From the NCBI GenBank assembly GCA_963738185.1, contig CAVTVA010000001.1, positions 434,001 through 498,000 on the forward strand: 64,000 bases of DNA. The letters are read 5' to 3'. Position numbers and translations under genes: made by a program. The stretch comes from AP-15 sp963738185 (GTDB taxonomy: Bacteria > Pseudomonadota > Alphaproteobacteria > ATCC43930 > CGMCC-115725). Shown piece after piece: positions 1 to 7,056 of this stretch (position 1 is the stretch's first letter; every line of letters starts with the position of its first letter). The notes beneath the pieces were generated by a model, which was not told the DNA's origin, ran no database searches, and saw nothing but the letters and a program-made list of their open reading frames with translations.

Positions 1-2
1 AG

Positions 3-563
3 CTGCGGCCGGGCATCAACGTCGAAACCCAGGCGACCGAGATCGCCGAGCTGCTGTTCTATGAGGATTTGCACGACGTGGTGCTGACCGGCACCAGCTC
101 GGGCGGCATGGTGCTGTGCCGGGCGGCGGAGTTGGCGCGCGAGCGGATCGGCCGGCTCGTGTTTGTCGATGCGCTGGCCTTGCTCGACGGCGAGCGGATC
201 GCGGAAATCGTCAATCGCCCGACCCCGCGCGTGGCAACGGCACTCGCGGTGGCGCCATCGCGCGAGGATGCCGAACACCGCAGCTTCGCCGGGCTCACGC
301 CCGGATTGCGCGCGTTGGCGCTTGCCCGCTACACGCCGCACCCGATCGCCGCGATGGAGGAGCCGGTGTCGCTGAAGAGCTTCTGGAGCCAATCCTGGCC
401 GGGAGCGACGGTAATTCGCTGCCGCCGCGCCGCCAATCCGGGTGAGGCGCATCAGCGCCGCACTGCCGAGAAGCTCGGCGGCAAATACCTCGAAATCGAC
501 ACCGGCCACTACCCGATGCTGTCCGACCCTGACATTCTGGCGCCGTTGCTGATGGAACGCTGA
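3..563 (+). CDS. alpha/beta-fold hydrolase, 5' end outside window
   Basis: C-terminal part of an alpha/beta hydrolase; the frame is open from base 3, so the start lies left of the window. A nucleophile elbow G-T-S-S-G-G is visible about 25 residues in, with its first Ser the probable nucleophile, and a late G-H-Y-P-M-L segment supplies the expected catalytic His close to the C-terminus. The layout is that of the small esterase/hydroxynitrile-lyase-like branch (family knowledge), but the substrate cannot be read from sequence. It ends 7 bases before an HpaB-type monooxygenase on the same strand, so the two are probably co-transcribed and may act on the same aromatic or ester substrate (inference). 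Confidence 0.75.
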   Translation: MRPGINVETQATEIAELLFYEDLHDVVLTGTSSGGMVLCRAAELARERIGRLVFVDALALLDGERIAEIVNRPTPRVATALAVAPSREDAEHRSFAGLTPGLRALALARYTPHPIAAMEEPVSLKSFWSQSWPGATVIRCRRAANPGEAHQRRTAEKLGGKYLEIDTGHYPMLSDPDILAPLLMER

Positions 564-570
564 TCGAGGG

Positions 571-2115
571 GTGCCGGCGATGGTTGCGGTATCCACGAAG
601 CCTTTGACGGTTGCTACCGAAGCGCTGGGGCCGATGACTGGCCGACGCTACATCGACAGCCTCAAGGACGGGCGCGAGGTGTGGATCGACGGCGAGCGGG
701 TGGCTGACGTCACGACCCATCCGGCGTTCAAGGACATGGTCGGCGAGCTGGCTCGCATCTACGATCTGCAGAACAGCGCGCGATACCGCGACCAGATGAC
801 CTGCCTCGAGCCCGAAAGCGGCGAACGGATCAGCGTCAGCTGGCTATTGCCGCGCTCGGCCGAGGATCTGAAGCGCAAGCGCCGCAACAGCGAATTGTGG
901 AACGAGCTGAGCTGGGGCCAGCTCGGCCGCAGCCCGGACATCCTGGCGCCCTACATCATCTCCGCGCTGCATTTGAAGGACCAGTTCAGCGCCGTCAAGC
1001 ATCCGAAATGCGATTTCGGCGAGAATCTGGAGAATTATTACAGATACTGTAAACGCCACGACCTGTTCCTGACCCATGCCCTGGGCGATCCGCAGGTCGA
1101 TCGCAGCACCCAGCCGCAAAACGAGCAGCGCGCGGTGGCGGAGGACACCGAAGTGGCGCTTCACGTCGTCGAGGAGACTAAGGACGGCGTCGTCGTCACC
1201 GGCGGCAAGCAGCTCTCGACCGCAGCACCGCACAGCCACGAATGCTATGTCTCGCTGTCGGCGACCTTTGCGCGGCGCAACAATCCGAAATGCGTGCTGG
1301 CCTTTGCGATCCCGACCAACGCGCCCGGCCTCAAAATCCTGGCGCGCGAGCCGGTGTCGCGCTGGTTCGGCTCGTGGGGGCACCCGCTGCAAATGCTCGA
1401 CGAGCAGGATTGCATGCTGTTTTTCGAGCATGTGCTGGTGCCGTGGGACCGGCTCTTCATGCTCTACGACCCGACGCCGATGGTCCGAATCCTCGGCGCC
1501 GACGGTGTTGGCGTCGGCTTCAACTTTCTCGGCTGGTCCAATCTGTGCCGGGTCGAGGTGCGCATGCGCCTCTTGACCGCGGTCGCGACCATGGTCGCCG
1601 AGGCGATCGGCGTCATCGACTATCGCGAGGTGGCGGCCAAGCTCGGTGAGATGGCGACCTATTGCCAGATCTGGCGGCACGCGATGGAGGGCGTCGAGCA
1701 CGAAGCCGGCCCCACTCCCTCGGGGCAATGGACCCTCGGGCCGTCGCGCGCCTTGCACATCTGGTTCACCCAGGTCTCGGGCCGCATGGTCGAATTGCTG
1801 CGCGAGATCTGCGCCTCAGGCATCATCATGCAGCCGAGCGAGAACGACCTCGCGAGCTCCGATATCCGCCCTTATCTCGACCGCTACATGCGCGGCAAGG
1901 ATGTCGATGTCGAATACAAGTCGCGCCTGTTCCGCCTGGCGCACGACCTCGCCGCCTCGTCTTTCGGCCTGCGGCAGGAAATTTACGAATACTGGCACGG
2001 CGGCGACCCGAGCCGCAACCGCATCAACCTGCTGCGCAGCTTCGACCAGCGCGAGATGATGGGGCGGATTCGCGAGCTGCTGCAAAATCCGCTGCCGCAT
2101 GGCGAGGTGCCGTGA
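571..2115 (+). CDS. 4-hydroxyphenylacetate 3-hydroxylase (HpaB) family flavin-dependent monooxygenase
   Basis: Predicted reduced-flavin-dependent aromatic hydroxylase of the HpaB family, 514 residues from the GTG at 571. The family shares the acyl-CoA dehydrogenase fold and needs a separate flavin reductase, which is not seen nearby. Sequence support: the family opening M-T-G-R-R-Y-I-D-S-L-K-D-G-R-E, the segment A-L-G-D-P-Q-V-D-R-S around residue 170 that matches the conserved NPQVDRS region, and a helical C-terminal half. The M-T-G opening lies 21 residues in (ATG at 634), so that ATG is a good alternative start. The upstream hydrolase is 7 bases away. HpaB homologues act on many phenols, so 4-hydroxyphenylacetate itself is not proven as substrate. 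Confidence 0.85.
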   Translation: MPAMVAVSTKPLTVATEALGPMTGRRYIDSLKDGREVWIDGERVADVTTHPAFKDMVGELARIYDLQNSARYRDQMTCLEPESGERISVSWLLPRSAEDLKRKRRNSELWNELSWGQLGRSPDILAPYIISALHLKDQFSAVKHPKCDFGENLENYYRYCKRHDLFLTHALGDPQVDRSTQPQNEQRAVAEDTEVALHVVEETKDGVVVTGGKQLSTAAPHSHECYVSLSATFARRNNPKCVLAFAIPTNAPGLKILAREPVSRWFGSWGHPLQMLDEQDCMLFFEHVLVPWDRLFMLYDPTPMVRILGADGVGVGFNFLGWSNLCRVEVRMRLLTAVATMVAEAIGVIDYREVAAKLGEMATYCQIWRHAMEGVEHEAGPTPSGQWTLGPSRALHIWFTQVSGRMVELLREICASGIIMQPSENDLASSDIRPYLDRYMRGKDVDVEYKSRLFRLAHDLAASSFGLRQEIYEYWHGGDPSRNRINLLRSFDQREMMGRIRELLQNPLPHGEVP

Positions 2116-2186
2116 GTGACGCCCCGATCGGCTAGGACGGTGGAGCAATATAGAAGGTACCCAACTGCCTCGTCACACCGGCGAAA

Positions 2187-2343
2187 CAGGCTGTGTGAAA
2201 ACCGTGCCGGCCATCCAGAATTCGTCGTCCCCGCGAAAGCGGAGACCCAGGGCAACAGGCTGAAATCCCTGGATTCCCGCTTGCGCGGGAATGACGGGAA
2301 AGGGGTCCGAGGAAGGCGGACATGCAGTTTTCACACGGCCTGG
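2187..2343. mobile_element. MITE-like element with terminal inverted repeats
   Basis: A 157-base non-coding element is bounded by imperfect inverted repeats: CAGGCTGTGTGAAAAC at 2187-2202, and the reverse complement of nearly the same word at 2327-2343 (15 of 17 positions agree). Inside are two short GC palindromes, around 2229-2242 and 2270-2290, of the type often mistranslated as VIPAQAGIQ-like peptides. There is no room for a transposase, so this is either a MITE moved in trans or fused IS ends. No clear target-site duplication was recognised. Confidence 0.6.
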
Positions 2344-2370
2344 AAAGCCGGTGCCCATGGCTCAAATGGG

Positions 2371-2388
2371 TCCCGGCCTGCGCCGGGA
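2371..2388. repeat. short extragenic palindrome (TCCCGGC-ctgc-GCCGGGA)
   Basis: A perfect 7-base stem with a 4-base loop lies just outside the MITE-like element and 21 bases before the stop of the leftward membrane-protein gene. It resembles the hairpin units inside the neighbouring element. It could also act as a transcription stop for the leftward gene, but no T-run follows on that strand. Confidence 0.45.
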
Positions 2389-2408
2389 TCACGAGAAAAA
2401 AGACAAGA

Positions 2409-2708
2409 TCAGTATCTCGGTTCCTCTGGATTTGGTTTATTCGGAGTGGCGGCACCCGGTATTTTCATAATTTCCTTGGTGAAGACCGGGCCGAACCGGA
2501 TGATAAGCGATCGGTTGACCCCGTCGCCGCCGGAGAGCGCGCCGGAAAACCCGTCGCGTATGGTGCGCCAAGCAAACCAGTTCACAATCGCCAACAACAA
2601 GAAAAAAATCCCGAACGGATTGATGCCGCCGACGCCAAGGGCATCGCCCCAAAACGCGTAAATTGCCAAAAGTACAAGCGCTGTCGTCGCAATTATTTTG
2701 CCCACCAT
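2409..2708 (-). CDS. small two-helix membrane protein, unknown function
   Basis: Hypothetical inner-membrane protein of 99 residues. Two hydrophobic segments are visible: residues about 4-18 (IIATTALVLLAIYAF) and about 28-47, the latter ending in the aromatic-rich WFAWR. The C-terminal half is polar. The start is set at the ATG at 2708 because a GGAGG lies 7 bases upstream; an in-frame ATG 24 bases earlier has no such signal. It stands alone, with the MITE-like element downstream and the racemase-fold gene upstream on the same strand. No family was recognised. Confidence 0.6.
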   Translation of the reverse strand: MVGKIIATTALVLLAIYAFWGDALGVGGINPFGIFFLLLAIVNWFAWRTIRDGFSGALSGGDGVNRSLIIRFGPVFTKEIMKIPGAATPNKPNPEEPRY

Positions 2709-2814
2709 GTGAGCCTCCACCCTCAAGCGCAATACGCGGACGAGGTCGGTGGTTCGCGCGCAATCTTCAGGTGGGAAATCGCGCGAGGGGTATCAACGGC
2801 AAATGGCAGCGCGG

Positions 2815-3540
2815 TCAACCCATTGTTAAGAGGCGTCCACAGCCGGGGATCGGCTGGCGCACCCCGGCCGTGCGCAGCGCATGCCACATCATCGCCGAGG
2901 CGCTGGAGATGACCGGCTTGCCCAGATCCTGTTCGAGTGCTTCGAGCACCGGCAGGGTCGGCATGCCGGTGCCGCTCAGGAACACCGCCTCGGCTGCCGC
3001 GCAATCGACCCGCCGGGCGAGGCTGTAGGCGCGCTCGGCGGTCTCGTCATAGATGTTGGTGACGTCCTTCAGATTATCGAAATTGACCACCTGCAAGCCG
3101 TGCGCTTCGAGATGCGCCTTGCCTTGCAAGGTCGTCTCGCGCGAATAGGGCGCACCCAACGCCAGCTTGCGCACGCCTAGCCGTTCGAACCCGCGCAATA
3201 CCGAGCCAAAGGCGGTGACAACGCGTGTGCCGCTCGACTGTTCGAGCCGAGCCAGCAAATCCGTCTCGCCGTCGCGACCGAGATAATAGCTGGTCGCCGT
3301 ATGTGCCAAGACGATCACATCGGGCTTGACCTGCGTCAACATTTCGACCGTGGCGTCGATGTTGCCCACCATCATGCGGTTGCGCTCGCTCTGCCCGTCG
3401 GGCGCGCCCGGCACGCCGCGCGCGACCATGCGGTTGAAATGCAGCGAGACGCCGGCGGGCGCCAAAGCCATCATCTCGGGCTCTACGGTCGGGTTCCCCG
3501 GCGGCAATAGAAAGCCCAGCCGCGCCCGCCATCCGATCAT
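2815..3540 (-). CDS. Asp/Glu racemase / maleate isomerase fold protein lacking the usual catalytic cysteines
   Basis: Protein of 241 residues with the two-lobed fold of the maleate cis-trans isomerase / arylmalonate decarboxylase / hydantoin racemase group. Recognisable parts are the N-terminal G-F-L-L-P-P-G-N-P-T-V-E-P-E substrate loop, the centre V-I-V-L-A-H-T-A-T-S-Y, and the C-terminal F-L-S-G-T-G-M-P-T followed by G-K-P-V-I-S-S. In this family the two catalytic Cys sit in ACTS- and SCTG-type motifs; here they read A-H-T-A and S-G-T-G, so both are replaced (His and Gly). Cys occurs only elsewhere in the chain. Activity is therefore uncertain: it may use other residues or be a divergent decarboxylase-like enzyme. 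The PPOX-fold gene lies just upstream on the same strand. Confidence 0.7.
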   Translation of the reverse strand: MIGWRARLGFLLPPGNPTVEPEMMALAPAGVSLHFNRMVARGVPGAPDGQSERNRMMVGNIDATVEMLTQVKPDVIVLAHTATSYYLGRDGETDLLARLEQSSGTRVVTAFGSVLRGFERLGVRKLALGAPYSRETTLQGKAHLEAHGLQVVNFDNLKDVTNIYDETAERAYSLARRVDCAAAEAVFLSGTGMPTLPVLEALEQDLGKPVISSASAMMWHALRTAGVRQPIPGCGRLLTMG

Positions 3541-3566
3541 CGCCGCCTCCCCGCGTTACCTTAGGA

Positions 3567-3965
3567 TCAGCCCATGCCGGACACCGAGACCGGATCGATC
3601 TCGTACATGATGCGCACTTCGCCCGGTTGGCGAAACGGGTAGGTGTCCTTGCCGAGATATTTCTTGGCGAGCGCGTCGATGTGCGCGTCGGCGCCGTGCT
3701 CCTGCGCCGAGGCGACCCGGCCGCGAATCTGCACATAGCGATAGGGGTTGTCCGGGTCCGCGATCGAGAGCGCCACCGGCGCCCCAGGCTTCAGAACGCG
3801 GGCTTTGACCCGGCCCTTGGCGGTATTCACGCGGACCATCCCGCCCTGATAATCAACCCACACCGGCGTTACCTGCGGCGTTCCGTCGGACATCACAGTG
3901 GCCAGATTGGCGAACGCCTTTTTCTGCTGCAGAAGATCAAGGTAGCTGTCGAGATTTGCGGCCAT
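3567..3965 (-). CDS. PPOX-class (pyridoxamine 5'-phosphate oxidase-like) flavin or F420-binding protein
   Basis: Small split-barrel flavin/F420-binding protein of 132 residues. The opening strand pair A-F-A-N-L-A-T-V-M-S-D-G-T-P-Q-V-T-P-V-W-V-D and the later N-P-Y-R-Y-V-Q-I-R-G-R-V are typical of the PPOX class annotated as F420-dependent in actinobacteria. In a proteobacterium the cofactor could be FMN or F420; the sequence does not decide. The gene ends 26 bases before the racemase-fold gene on the same strand, so the two may form an operon. The physiological substrate is unknown. Confidence 0.75.
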   Translation of the reverse strand: MAANLDSYLDLLQQKKAFANLATVMSDGTPQVTPVWVDYQGGMVRVNTAKGRVKARVLKPGAPVALSIADPDNPYRYVQIRGRVASAQEHGADAHIDALAKKYLGKDTYPFRQPGEVRIMYEIDPVSVSGMG

Positions 3966-4248
3966 TTGGCGACTTCCTGTTCAAGCTCGCGAGGCGAGCG
4001 GGAGACCGATCCGCGCCGGCGTCATTCCACCCGCACCCTAACGGCGACCGGCCACCGCGGTTCCGGTGGTGACCGCAATAATCGAGCCGGCTGCTGACCA
4101 AGGTTGCCGATATTTGGCATTGTACTCCCCTAGAGTTGGGATGGGAGTCGCGAGCCACCGGGTGTGGGTATACCAAGATCGCGGCGCGCTGAACGAGGAG
4201 TGCTCGGCTAAGGCGGCAACTCTCCCTATTGATCAGGCGCCAACCCGC

Positions 4249-4677
4249 TTAGGATGATGCTCGTCTGCGACCTCTCGGGTGAAGTTGACGTTTTGGGTTG
4301 TACGGGCTCGCCGGGTTTACGTCGAGATCGACTTCTTGCACGCAATTTTGCCGGCTGGTGTGGCTCGCACCGGCGTGCCAGGGGCCGTCGCGGAGCAGAA
4401 TGTCGCTGACCTTTGAGAGCGACAGGCATTTCCATTCACCCCGAGGCGGCAGGCCGCTCTTGCTTTGACCGGCAAACTGGTAAGCCAGCGCCATCTCATG
4501 CCCGTTGGTGTGGCCAAGAATGACCGGGCAGAGTTCGCGGAAATAGCCGTCGTAAGTGCAAAGAACTTGCTGCCGGCCGGTCATCGCCTGCTCGAACAGC
4601 CGGTAAGCGGGGGTCGGCATGTCGGTTGCCGTGGTCGCATCAGACGGGTGGTTGCGAGAATGGGCGTTCATGTGCAC
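4249..4677 (-). CDS. conserved hypothetical protein with a WYL-like segment
   Basis: Predicted protein of 142 residues (ATG at 4677; a second ATG two codons later is equally possible). The central part Q-V-L-C-T-Y-D-G-Y-F-R-E-L-C-P-V-I-L-G-H followed by A-L-A-Y-Q-F-A-G and W-K-C-L-S-L-S-K-V resembles a compact WYL/Sm-like beta-barrel, a ligand- or nucleic-acid-sensing fold. There is no helix-turn-helix, so it is not a complete WYL regulator. The C-terminal S-P-Y-N-P-K-R is characteristic of this group of rhizobial-type hypotheticals (from memory, unverified). It is flanked by a 283-base gap on one side and the DUF2442 gene on the other. Confidence 0.55.
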   Translation of the reverse strand: MHMNAHSRNHPSDATTATDMPTPAYRLFEQAMTGRQQVLCTYDGYFRELCPVILGHTNGHEMALAYQFAGQSKSGLPPRGEWKCLSLSKVSDILLRDGPWHAGASHTSRQNCVQEVDLDVNPASPYNPKRQLHPRGRRRASS

Positions 4678-4707
4678 AAGGCTGCCAGCACGTGTATTGA
4701 GCGGTAA

Positions 4708-4968
4708 TTATTGCCGCGGCGGGGTCGCCGACTCGCCCGAAAGCTGGCTGTGCATAGCGTCCGGCGCCAAGTCCGGGCCGTTCGGCCAGCAGACCGCGCC
4801 GAACTCATCCACCGTCACCTGACGGAATATTGACTCGTCGCGCAGACGTCGAAACACCTCGCCGTCGAGCTCATCGGAGAGGTTGATCGTCCCTGAGACC
4901 CCGTCGTCGAACTCGACATGGAGCCGGTATTGCGCAAGCGGTGCGACTTTTACCACACGGGGCAGCAT
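4708..4968 (-). CDS. DUF2442 domain protein
   Basis: Protein of 86 residues with the DUF2442 signature: an N-terminal strand region (V-V-K-V-A-P-L-A-Q-Y-R-L-H-V-E-F-D-D-G), then N-L-S-D-E-L-D-G and a later C-W-P-N-G-P-D-L-A-P-D. The family is commonly encoded directly after a DUF4160 gene, and that is the case here: the remnant of DUF4160 ends at 4974, leaving a 5-base gap before this ATG. Such pairs are often discussed as toxin-antitoxin-like, but their biochemistry is not settled. This member looks intact while its partner is broken. Confidence 0.75.
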   Translation of the reverse strand: MLPRVVKVAPLAQYRLHVEFDDGVSGTINLSDELDGEVFRRLRDESIFRQVTVDEFGAVCWPNGPDLAPDAMHSQLSGESATPPRQ

Positions 4969-4973
4969 CCGAT

Positions 4974-5234
4974 TTACTCCAGCGGCTCGATGTTGCTGAT
5001 CGGCTGACGCTGTTGCGCCAGGCTTCAGTTGGCGCGAAGCTCGTTCTGGTGCAGCTGAGCCCAATCGAGTGCAAGGCCGAGCACGCGACGCGGCAAATGA
5101 CCAGCCATCAGCTACAATCTTTCGATGTCGATCTTCGCTTCGTTGCCTTGATAGAATACGTGGAAGTGCGCCGGCTCGTGGTCACGATGATACACACGAA
5201 TGATGATGCCATAAAACGCACTGATGGTCGGCAT
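4974..5234 (-). pseudogene. DUF4160 domain gene inactivated by two in-frame stop codons
   Basis: Reading left from the ATG at 5234 gives a typical DUF4160 opening (M-P-T-I-S-A-F-Y-G-I-I-I-R-V-Y, then D-H-E-P-A-H-F-H-V-F-Y). The frame is then interrupted by TAG at codon 41 (5112-5114) and TGA at codon 70 (5025-5027). Between and after the stops the same frame keeps family-like sequence: L-P-R-R-V-L-G-L-A-L-D-W, then H-Q-N-E-L-R-A-N, where the TGA sits at a position that is usually Trp. The frame ends at the normal TAA 4974-4976, 5 bases before DUF2442. No frame change is needed, which argues for point-mutation decay rather than the indel errors found elsewhere. Confidence 0.75.
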
Positions 5235-5261
5235 GCTTGGGCAGCTCGGCACTCGCCTTGA

Positions 5262-6404
5262 TTAAGGCGCCTCGTTTGACATGATGATCGTGCCGGAGGC
5301 GGCGAACATGCCGCCGACGCCGTGGCAGACCGAGATTTTGGCGTTGGGGATCTGGGCGGGGGCGGTGCCGCGCATCTGGCGCACGCTCTCCTGCAAGGCG
5401 TACATGCCGTACATGCCGGAATGCATGTAGGAGAGGCCGCCGCCATTGGTGTTCAACGGCAATTTGCCGCCGGGGGCGGTGTTGCGGGAGGCGATGAAGG
5501 GGCCGCCCTCGCCGCGCCCGACAAAGCCGAGGTCTTCGAGGCCGTAGATCGGCAGATGGGCGAAGGCGTCGTAGATCATCAGATGATCGACGTCGCTGTG
5601 GGTGATGCCGGCCTCGGCGAAGGCCTTGGCGCCCGAAACGCGGAAGGCGCGAGATGAGGTGAAATCCGCCATCTGGCTGACCATCGGCGTCTCGACCGAC
5701 TCGCCGGTGCCGAGGATGTAGACGGGCTTGGTCGGGAAATCCTGGGCGCGCTCGGCCGACGTGAGAATTAACGCACCGCCGCCATCGGTGACGAGGCAGC
5801 ACTGCAACAGGCGGAACGGGTAGGCGATCATTCGCGAGTTTAAGACGTCCTCGACCGTGATCGGCGCCTTGAAGGTCGCGCGCGGGTTCTTGCCCGCCCA
5901 TTCGCGCTGCACCACCGAGACCATCGCCAGGGTCTCCTCGGTCAGCCCGTAAGTCTTCATGTAGCGCAGCACCGGGATCGTGAACAGAGAAGGCGGGCCC
6001 AACGGCCCATAGGGCTGCTCGAACTGGCCGGCGAGGCTGGTGGGTGCGACGACATTGCGGGTGCGCCCGACGCCGGAGCGGCCGCTCTCGCCATGGGTGA
6101 TCAACACCGTGTCGCATAGGCCCGAGGCGATCGCCGCCGCGGCGTGCCGGGTGTGGATCATAAACGAGCAGCCGCCGACCGCGGTGCCGTCGACCCATTT
6201 GGGCGTCAGCCCGAGATAATGCGCGATCGTGGTCGGGGTTTCGCCGGCGGTGGCGATGCCGTCGATGTCGGCGGGCTTGAGGCCGGCGTCGGCCATCGCG
6301 TTCAATGCCGCATCGGCGTGCAGCTGGATTTGCGACATGTCGGGGATGACGCCGAGCTTGGTGGTCTCGGCGGCGCCGACAATGGCGATCGATTTCGGCT
6401 GCAT
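5262..6404 (-). CDS. thiolase-like protein (SCP2/lipid-transfer type)
   Basis: Protein of 380 residues of the non-canonical thiolase group that works with a DUF35 OB-fold partner. Visible features are I-A-I-V-G-A-A-E-T at the N-terminus, the presumed nucleophile Cys79 in V-G-G-C-S-F-M, the glycine-rich T-N-G-G-G-L-S loop, and C-H-G-V-G-G-M-F near the C-terminus, which carries the Cys/His pair of the second half. In characterised relatives these pairs make or break C-C bonds of acyl-CoA, for example in sterol side-chain or aromatic degradation. The DUF35 gene ends 4 bases upstream of this start, a clear operon. The acyl substrate is unknown. Confidence 0.85.
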   Translation of the reverse strand: MQPKSIAIVGAAETTKLGVIPDMSQIQLHADAALNAMADAGLKPADIDGIATAGETPTTIAHYLGLTPKWVDGTAVGGCSFMIHTRHAAAAIASGLCDTVLITHGESGRSGVGRTRNVVAPTSLAGQFEQPYGPLGPPSLFTIPVLRYMKTYGLTEETLAMVSVVQREWAGKNPRATFKAPITVEDVLNSRMIAYPFRLLQCCLVTDGGGALILTSAERAQDFPTKPVYILGTGESVETPMVSQMADFTSSRAFRVSGAKAFAEAGITHSDVDHLMIYDAFAHLPIYGLEDLGFVGRGEGGPFIASRNTAPGGKLPLNTNGGGLSYMHSGMYGMYALQESVRQMRGTAPAQIPNAKISVCHGVGGMFAASGTIIMSNEAP

Positions 6405-6408
6405 AGCG

Positions 6409-6819
6409 CTACCTCGCGGCCGGGCGGAAGAGCGGCAGGGTGATGTCGTCGTCGAGCTTTTCGAAGGCGACTTCGAGCGGCATGTCGAGCTGCAACGCCT
6501 CGGGCGTCTGCGGGCATTGGGTGATGTTGGTCATCAGCCGCGGCCCCTCCTCCAATTCGACGACGGCGATCGCATAGGGCGGGGTAAAGCCCGGCACCGG
6601 GCGGTGGTGGATCACGTAGCTGAACAGCCGGCCCTTGCCCGAGGCGCGGAACACCGCGACATCGCGCGAGGCGCAGGCCGGGCAGAACGGGCGCGGCGGG
6701 AAATAGGCCTTGCTGCAAGCGTTGCAGCGCTGCAGCCGCAATTCGCCCGCGCGCGTTCCCTCCCAGAAATGAATAGTCTCCGGCGTCGGCACCGGCCGCG
6801 CGCGTCTCCCCTCGGACAT
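6409..6819 (-). CDS. DUF35 OB-fold / zinc-ribbon acyl-CoA-associated protein
   Basis: Protein of 136 residues with the DUF35 layout: an N-terminal helix (T-P-E-T-I-H-F-W-E-G), a rubredoxin-like zinc ribbon with C-N-A-C and C-P-A-C knuckles, then an OB-fold (G-K-G-R-L-F-S-Y-V-I-H-H). These proteins form complexes with thiolase or hydratase partners and help bind acyl-CoA. The start ATG at 6819 is chosen because GGAGG lies 5 bases upstream; longer in-frame versions reach to 6879. It is directly followed by the thiolase-like gene. Confidence 0.85.
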   Translation of the reverse strand: MSEGRRARPVPTPETIHFWEGTRAGELRLQRCNACSKAYFPPRPFCPACASRDVAVFRASGKGRLFSYVIHHRPVPGFTPPYAIAVVELEEGPRLMTNITQCPQTPEALQLDMPLEVAFEKLDDDITLPLFRPAAR

Positions 6820-6910
6820 TCCCGCCTCCATCGGACGATCCCGGTTGCGGACTTTGACGCCTGCCGCGTCTCGGAGCAACGGGAACCCTCTGGCATCAAA
6901 CCCCTGTGCC

Positions 6911-6955
6911 CCTCACCCCGGCCCTCTCCCCGCAAGCGGGGCGAGGGAGTAGAGG
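6911..6955. repeat. REP-like palindromic repeat, family A copy 1
   Basis: A CCTCACCCC...CTCCCCGCAAGCGGGG...GAGGGAG-type palindrome lies between the DUF35 start and the rhodanese gene. Related copies are at 23297-23341, 34841-34884 and 60163-60230. Translated on the leftward strand the copy reads S-P-R-L-R-G-E-G-R-G-E-G, a hallmark of this dispersed repeat. Confidence 0.8.
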
Positions 6956-7056
6956 AGCGTTGGCTTTCGGTCGGAATTCGGGCAAACGGAATGGCAGGGA
7001 GCGCGGGCGTCCCGCCCGCATGCGGCCGAGACGGAAGCGGCCCAAAGGAGGCGACG

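Noticed and set aside
2132..2455. Short frames reading VIPAQAGTH/VIPAQAGIQ-like peptides
   Set aside because: These are translations of non-coding palindromic repeats, not genes.
4974..5234. Stop-codon recoding in DUF4160
   Set aside because: Two different stop codons (TAG and TGA) are involved and no stem-loop or similar use in neighbouring genes is seen.
6229..7056. N-terminal extension of about 276 residues on the rhodanese gene
   Set aside because: It overlaps the thiolase/DUF35 genes on the other strand and a REP-like repeat, and a strong ribosome site sits before the ATG at 7057.
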